From CAYGWX01 sp964353855 [NCBI: uncultured bacterium] (lineage in GTDB: Bacteria; Edwardsbacteria; CAYGWX01), in assembly GCA_964353855.1 (NCBI GenBank), contig CAYGWX010000051.1, positions 1 to 18,205 of the forward strand: 18,205 nt of DNA. Reading direction: 5' to 3'. Shown here in pieces: positions 15,563-18,205 of this stretch. How positions within the stretch are numbered: position 1 is the first letter of the stretch; every line of letters begins with the position of its first letter. Made by a program: the position numbers and the translations under genes. The notes beneath the pieces are model-generated. The model did no database searches. It was not told where the DNA came from and saw only the letters and a list, made by a program, of their open reading frames with translations.

Positions 15563-15588
15563 TTCGGAGAAGGCAGGGTTTCTTCATT
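15543..15588 (+). terminator. Riboswitch-controlled transcription terminator
   Basis: CCCTGTTTTCTCC-(C)-GAA (15543-15559) pairs with TTC-GGAGAAGGCAGGG (15563-15578). This makes a stem of 16 pairs with one bulged C and a GGC loop, followed by the U-rich TTTCTTCATT. It ends directly before the btuF ribosome binding site AGGAGG (15589-15594). This is the likely off-state structure of the cobalamin switch. Confidence 0.75.
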
Positions 15589-15604
15589 AGGAGGTAGTCA
15601 GGCA

Positions 15605-16528
15605 GTGGACCCAAGGAAGGTAACTTTTAGGAAGGCTGGAAGACTTTTGCTCGGATTTTTCCTCTTGCTCACCCTGGCCTGCTCCGGGCCGGGAGAGAGG
15701 AAGGCAAAGCCTCTGGCCACGTTCACGGTCAAGGACCAACTCGGCCGGGAGGTGCGCTTCGAGAAACCGGCCCAGCGGGTCATCTCCCTGGCCCCCTCGG
15801 TTACCGAGACGATGTACGCCCTCGGGGCGGAAAACCGGCTGGTGGGCGTGACGACTTACTGCAACTATCCGCCCGAGGCTCAGAGCAAGGAAAAGGTCGG
15901 AGATTTTTTTCTGCCCAACCTAGAGAAGATGGTGGCGCTCAAGCCGGATGCGGTCGTCCTCATTGCCACCGGCCAGAGCCAGACCCTGATGAAATTAGAA
16001 GGCCTGGGCCTCAAGACCTTCGTGCTGAACCCGGAGTCTTCGGAGCAGACCATGGAATCCTTCCGTCTCATCGGGAAGATCCTTGGCCTGGAGAATAACG
16101 CCGATCTGGTATGCCAGGAAGTCCAGACTCAGCTGAGTTCGGTCCGGAATAAAGCCTGGGGGCAGCCCGACCACCCCCTGGTTTACCTGGAGATCGACTC
16201 CGCACCGCTGATCACCTGCGGAGGAAAGAGCTTCGTGGGCGAGCTCATCCGGATCGCGGGAGGTCGGAATCTGTTCGAGGACCTTCCCCAGCCTTACAAT
16301 GTGATCAATGCTGAGAAAATCATAACCGGAAAGCCGGAGGTCATCTTCATCGCCCATCCCAATGTGAAAGCAAAAGATGTGCAAGAACGTCTCGGTTGGG
16401 GTGCGCTCCCGGCCGTAAAGGGGAACCGGGTGTACGACGACCTGGATCCCGATGTACTGACCCGTCCGGGGCCGAGGATGGGAAAGGCCGCGGAGATGCT
16501 TTACCAAGCCTTCTACGAGAGACGATGA
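15605..16528 (+). CDS. btuF: Cobalamin/corrinoid ABC transporter substrate-binding lipoprotein
   Basis: A 307-residue periplasmic binding protein of the BtuF/FecB family (PF01497 type), recognised by RVISLAPSVTETMYALGAENRLVGVT, the LEKMVALKPDAVV segment and the C-terminal GGR...EKIITGKPEVIF. The start is a GTG 10 nt after AGGAGG (15589-15594). It gives a basic, hydrophobic leader (FRKAGRLLLGFFLLLTLAC) with a lipobox and Cys26, so the mature protein is a lipid-anchored receptor. The open frame continues upstream through the riboswitch without a stop, but that part is untranslated leader. Its stop overlaps the btuC start (ATGA). Substrate specificity for cobalamin comes from the riboswitch. Iron-siderophore binding proteins share the fold. 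Confidence 0.92.
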   Translation: MDPRKVTFRKAGRLLLGFFLLLTLACSGPGERKAKPLATFTVKDQLGREVRFEKPAQRVISLAPSVTETMYALGAENRLVGVTTYCNYPPEAQSKEKVGDFFLPNLEKMVALKPDAVVLIATGQSQTLMKLEGLGLKTFVLNPESSEQTMESFRLIGKILGLENNADLVCQEVQTQLSSVRNKAWGQPDHPLVYLEIDSAPLITCGGKSFVGELIRIAGGRNLFEDLPQPYNVINAEKIITGKPEVIFIAHPNVKAKDVQERLGWGALPAVKGNRVYDDLDPDVLTRPGPRMGKAAEMLYQAFYERR

Positions 16529-17490
16529 AAAGCCGGGCTTTCGTCTTCATCGGGCTTTTCGCCCTGCTCGTGCTGGCCTCGCTGCTGTCCCTGGCCGTTG
16601 GGCCGACCCGGTTGTCGCTCAGCGATATCCTGAATCCGCAGGAGGCTTCGGTCCTTTTTTCCCTCAGGCTTCCCAGGCTGCTCCTCGGCATTCTGGCCGG
16701 AGCCACTTTGGGGATGTGCGGAGGGGCCTTTCAGGGCGTGCTCAGAAATCCTCTGGCTGATCCTTATATCCTTGGGGTCTCCTCAGGCGCGGCCTGCGGA
16801 GCGGCCGTGGCATTAGCCCTGGGGCTTGGCCCGGTTCTCCTTCCCGTGATGGCCGTGTCCGGAGCCATGGTTACGCTCCTGCTGGTGTACACTTTGGCGC
16901 GGATCGGAGGACGCCTGCCCACGGATACCCTGCTCCTGGCCGGAGTCATCGTGGGGAATTTCTTTGCCAGCCTTCTGATGCTGGTCATGGCCCTGTCCCG
17001 AAGGGAACTTCGGGAGATCGTGTTCATCCTGCTCGGGAACCTGGGCATCGTGTTCACCTCAAAGACCCTGATCCTATTCGAGGTCACCAGCCTGGTTGCC
17101 ATCGCCTGCCTCCTGGTGGTCTGGTGGCACTGGAGGGACCTTAACGCCCTGGCCCTGGGCGAGGAAGTGGCCGAAAGTCTGGGCGTGGCGGTGGACACGG
17201 TCAAGAAAACCCTGTTCGTTGCCTGCTCCATCGCCGTGGCCGGGGTCGTGGCCCTGGCCGGGTCCATCGGATTCGTGGGGTTCGTGGTCCCGCACATCGC
17301 CCGGATGCTCCTCGGCCCCAACCACCGCGACGTTCTGCCGGCTTCGCTGGTTCTGGGCGGCGTGCTCTTGGTGCTGTCCGACATCGTGGCCCGGAGCATT
17401 GCGCCGATGGAGCTCCCGGTCGGCATCGTGACCTCCCTCCTCGGCGTCCCCTTCTTCGTGTATCTGTTGCAGAAGAGGAAGAGGGCCTGA
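16525..17490 (+). CDS. btuC: Cobalamin/corrinoid ABC transporter permease
   Basis: A 321-residue integral inner-membrane permease of the BtuC/FecCD family. Typical blocks are LRLPRLLLGILAGATLG, GGAFQGVLRNPLADP, ILGVSSGAACGA and, near the C-terminus, GSIGFVGFVVPHIAR and ELPVGIVTSLLGVPFF. The hydrophobic pattern fits about ten membrane spans. The ATG at 16525 overlaps the btuF stop by 4 bp. A longer frame starting at 16396 lies within btuF and is rejected because the family N-terminus (MKSRAFVFIGLFALL) begins at 16525. Two copies would pair with two BtuD subunits. Confidence 0.93.
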   Translation: MKSRAFVFIGLFALLVLASLLSLAVGPTRLSLSDILNPQEASVLFSLRLPRLLLGILAGATLGMCGGAFQGVLRNPLADPYILGVSSGAACGAAVALALGLGPVLLPVMAVSGAMVTLLLVYTLARIGGRLPTDTLLLAGVIVGNFFASLLMLVMALSRRELREIVFILLGNLGIVFTSKTLILFEVTSLVAIACLLVVWWHWRDLNALALGEEVAESLGVAVDTVKKTLFVACSIAVAGVVALAGSIGFVGFVVPHIARMLLGPNHRDVLPASLVLGGVLLVLSDIVARSIAPMELPVGIVTSLLGVPFFVYLLQKRKRA

Positions 17491-18205
17491 TGATTTCCAT
17501 CAAGGGCCTTTCGTACGCTTACGTTGAACGCCAGGCTCTGGAGGATATTTCCCTGGAGATTCAAGCCGGCGAGTTCCTCGGCCTCATCGGCCCGAATGGG
17601 TCGGGCAAGAGCACCCTGCTTAAATGCCTGTGCGGAATTCTTCCCCCCCGGAGAGGGGAGGTCCTGCTGGAGGGCAAACCGCTCCAGGATTATTCCCGAC
17701 GGCATGTGGCCCAGCGCGTGGCAATGGTCCCGCAGGACAGCACCTTCGGCCTGAACTTCACGGCCTACGAGGTCGTTCTCCTGGGACGGACGCCGTATCT
17801 GGAGAGGATGCAGCTCGAACGGGCCAGCGACCATGAAGCGGTCCAGAAGGCGATGGAGAGGACGGACTGCTGGGGCTTGAGGGACCGGCGGATCTGGGAG
17901 GTCTCGGGCGGGGAGAGACAGCGGGTGGTGATCGCCCGGGCCCTGGCCCAGGCCCCGAGAGTTCTCCTCCTGGATGAGCCCACCGCCCATCTGGACATCG
18001 CGCACCAGGCGGAGGTCTACGAGCTGCTGGGCAGTCTGAACGAGAATGAGGGGCTGACCATCCTCGCGGTCTCGCACGACCTGAACCTGGCCAGCGAATA
18101 CTGCACAAGATTGGCCCTGATGGAGGAGGGAAGGATCAAGGCCGTGGGCGGGAAGAAGGACATCCTTGCTCCGGGGCTCCTCTCCGAGGTCTATAAACAG
18201 GAAGT
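17490..18205 (+). CDS. btuD: Cobalamin/corrinoid ABC transporter ATP-binding protein, 3' end cut off by the window
   Basis: The first 238 residues of an ABC ATPase of the BtuD/FecE type. Visible motifs are Walker A GPNGSGKST (34-42), the Q-loop Q82, the signature VSGGERQR (138-145) starting with V instead of the usual L, Walker B LLLDEP (159-164), the D-loop HLD (167-169) and the switch histidine H196. The ATG at 17490 shares one base with the btuC stop (TGATG), so translation is coupled. No stop codon is reached before the window ends, so it is not a complete open frame here. All catalytic parts are inside the window. It powers import of the substrate delivered by BtuF through BtuC. Confidence 0.94.
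   Translation, partial: MISIKGLSYAYVERQALEDISLEIQAGEFLGLIGPNGSGKSTLLKCLCGILPPRRGEVLLEGKPLQDYSRRHVAQRVAMVPQDSTFGLNFTAYEVVLLGRTPYLERMQLERASDHEAVQKAMERTDCWGLRDRRIWEVSGGERQRVVIARALAQAPRVLLLDEPTAHLDIAHQAEVYELLGSLNENEGLTILAVSHDLNLASEYCTRLALMEEGRIKAVGGKKDILAPGLLSEVYKQE

Noticed and set aside
15305-15604. Upstream in-frame extension of btuF by 100 codons
   Set aside because: This stretch is the cobalamin riboswitch and its terminator. The signal peptide, GTG and AGGAGG place the start at 15605.
16396-16524. Upstream in-frame extension of btuC
   Set aside because: It lies inside btuF. The family N-terminus and the ATGA overlap place the start at 16525.
16764-18077. 437-codon minus-strand frame opposite btuC and btuD
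   Set aside because: It is antisense to two clearly identified genes. Its Arg/Thr/Pro-rich composition is typical of shadow frames in GC-rich DNA.

Overview
The window is a compact bacterial chromosome segment, almost entirely coded on the + strand. It suggests a diderm (Gram-negative-type) bacterium: it carries a TamB-family envelope protein, a predicted lipoprotein vitamin-B12 binding protein and a secreted NHL-repeat protein. Moderately high GC, a GlnRS gene beside a GluRS gene, a double-hemerythrin protein and an HD-GYP protein would fit a Desulfobacterota-like or related lineage. That placement is only an inference; no gene here is diagnostic.

Layout. 1-136: 3' part of tRNA-Ser(GCU) and its terminator. 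167-1204: two-domain hemerythrin protein and its terminator. 1205-1986: the only long gene-free stretch. It holds a 283-bp element with 38-bp terminal inverted repeats, three 11-bp-phased direct repeats and the glnS promoter. 1987-6990: glnS, then a second promoter that strongly resembles the glnS promoter, then a tight run of a QW-motif (alpha/alpha-toroid) protein of unknown function, gltX and an unusual Fpg/Nei-type glycosylase. 7015-8757: a GAF/HD-GYP protein with a large insertion in its catalytic domain, then tRNA-Gln(CUG), whose promoter overlaps the HD-GYP stop codon, and a strong terminator. 8770-13235: tamB overlapping an exported six-blade NHL protein. 13301-15238: a short PriA. 15247-18205: a consensus promoter, a cobalamin riboswitch with a readable terminator/antiterminator platform, and btuF-btuC-btuD joined by stop/start overlaps. 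btuD runs off the end.

How the parts work together. The left-centre block is about charging glutamate and glutamine (GlnRS, GluRS, tRNA-Gln), with an unexplained toroid protein placed between the two synthetases. The right block is a corrinoid ABC importer switched by B12 through premature transcription termination. All four sigma70-type promoters read here (glnS, toroid/gltX, tRNA-Gln, btu) have 18-bp spacers.

There is no CRISPR array, no intact transposase and no phage gene. The items most worth a second look are the toroid protein and its duplicated-looking promoter, the inverted-repeat element, the HD-GYP insertion, the glycosylase without the N-terminal proline, and the short PriA that seems to lack its winged-helix domain.
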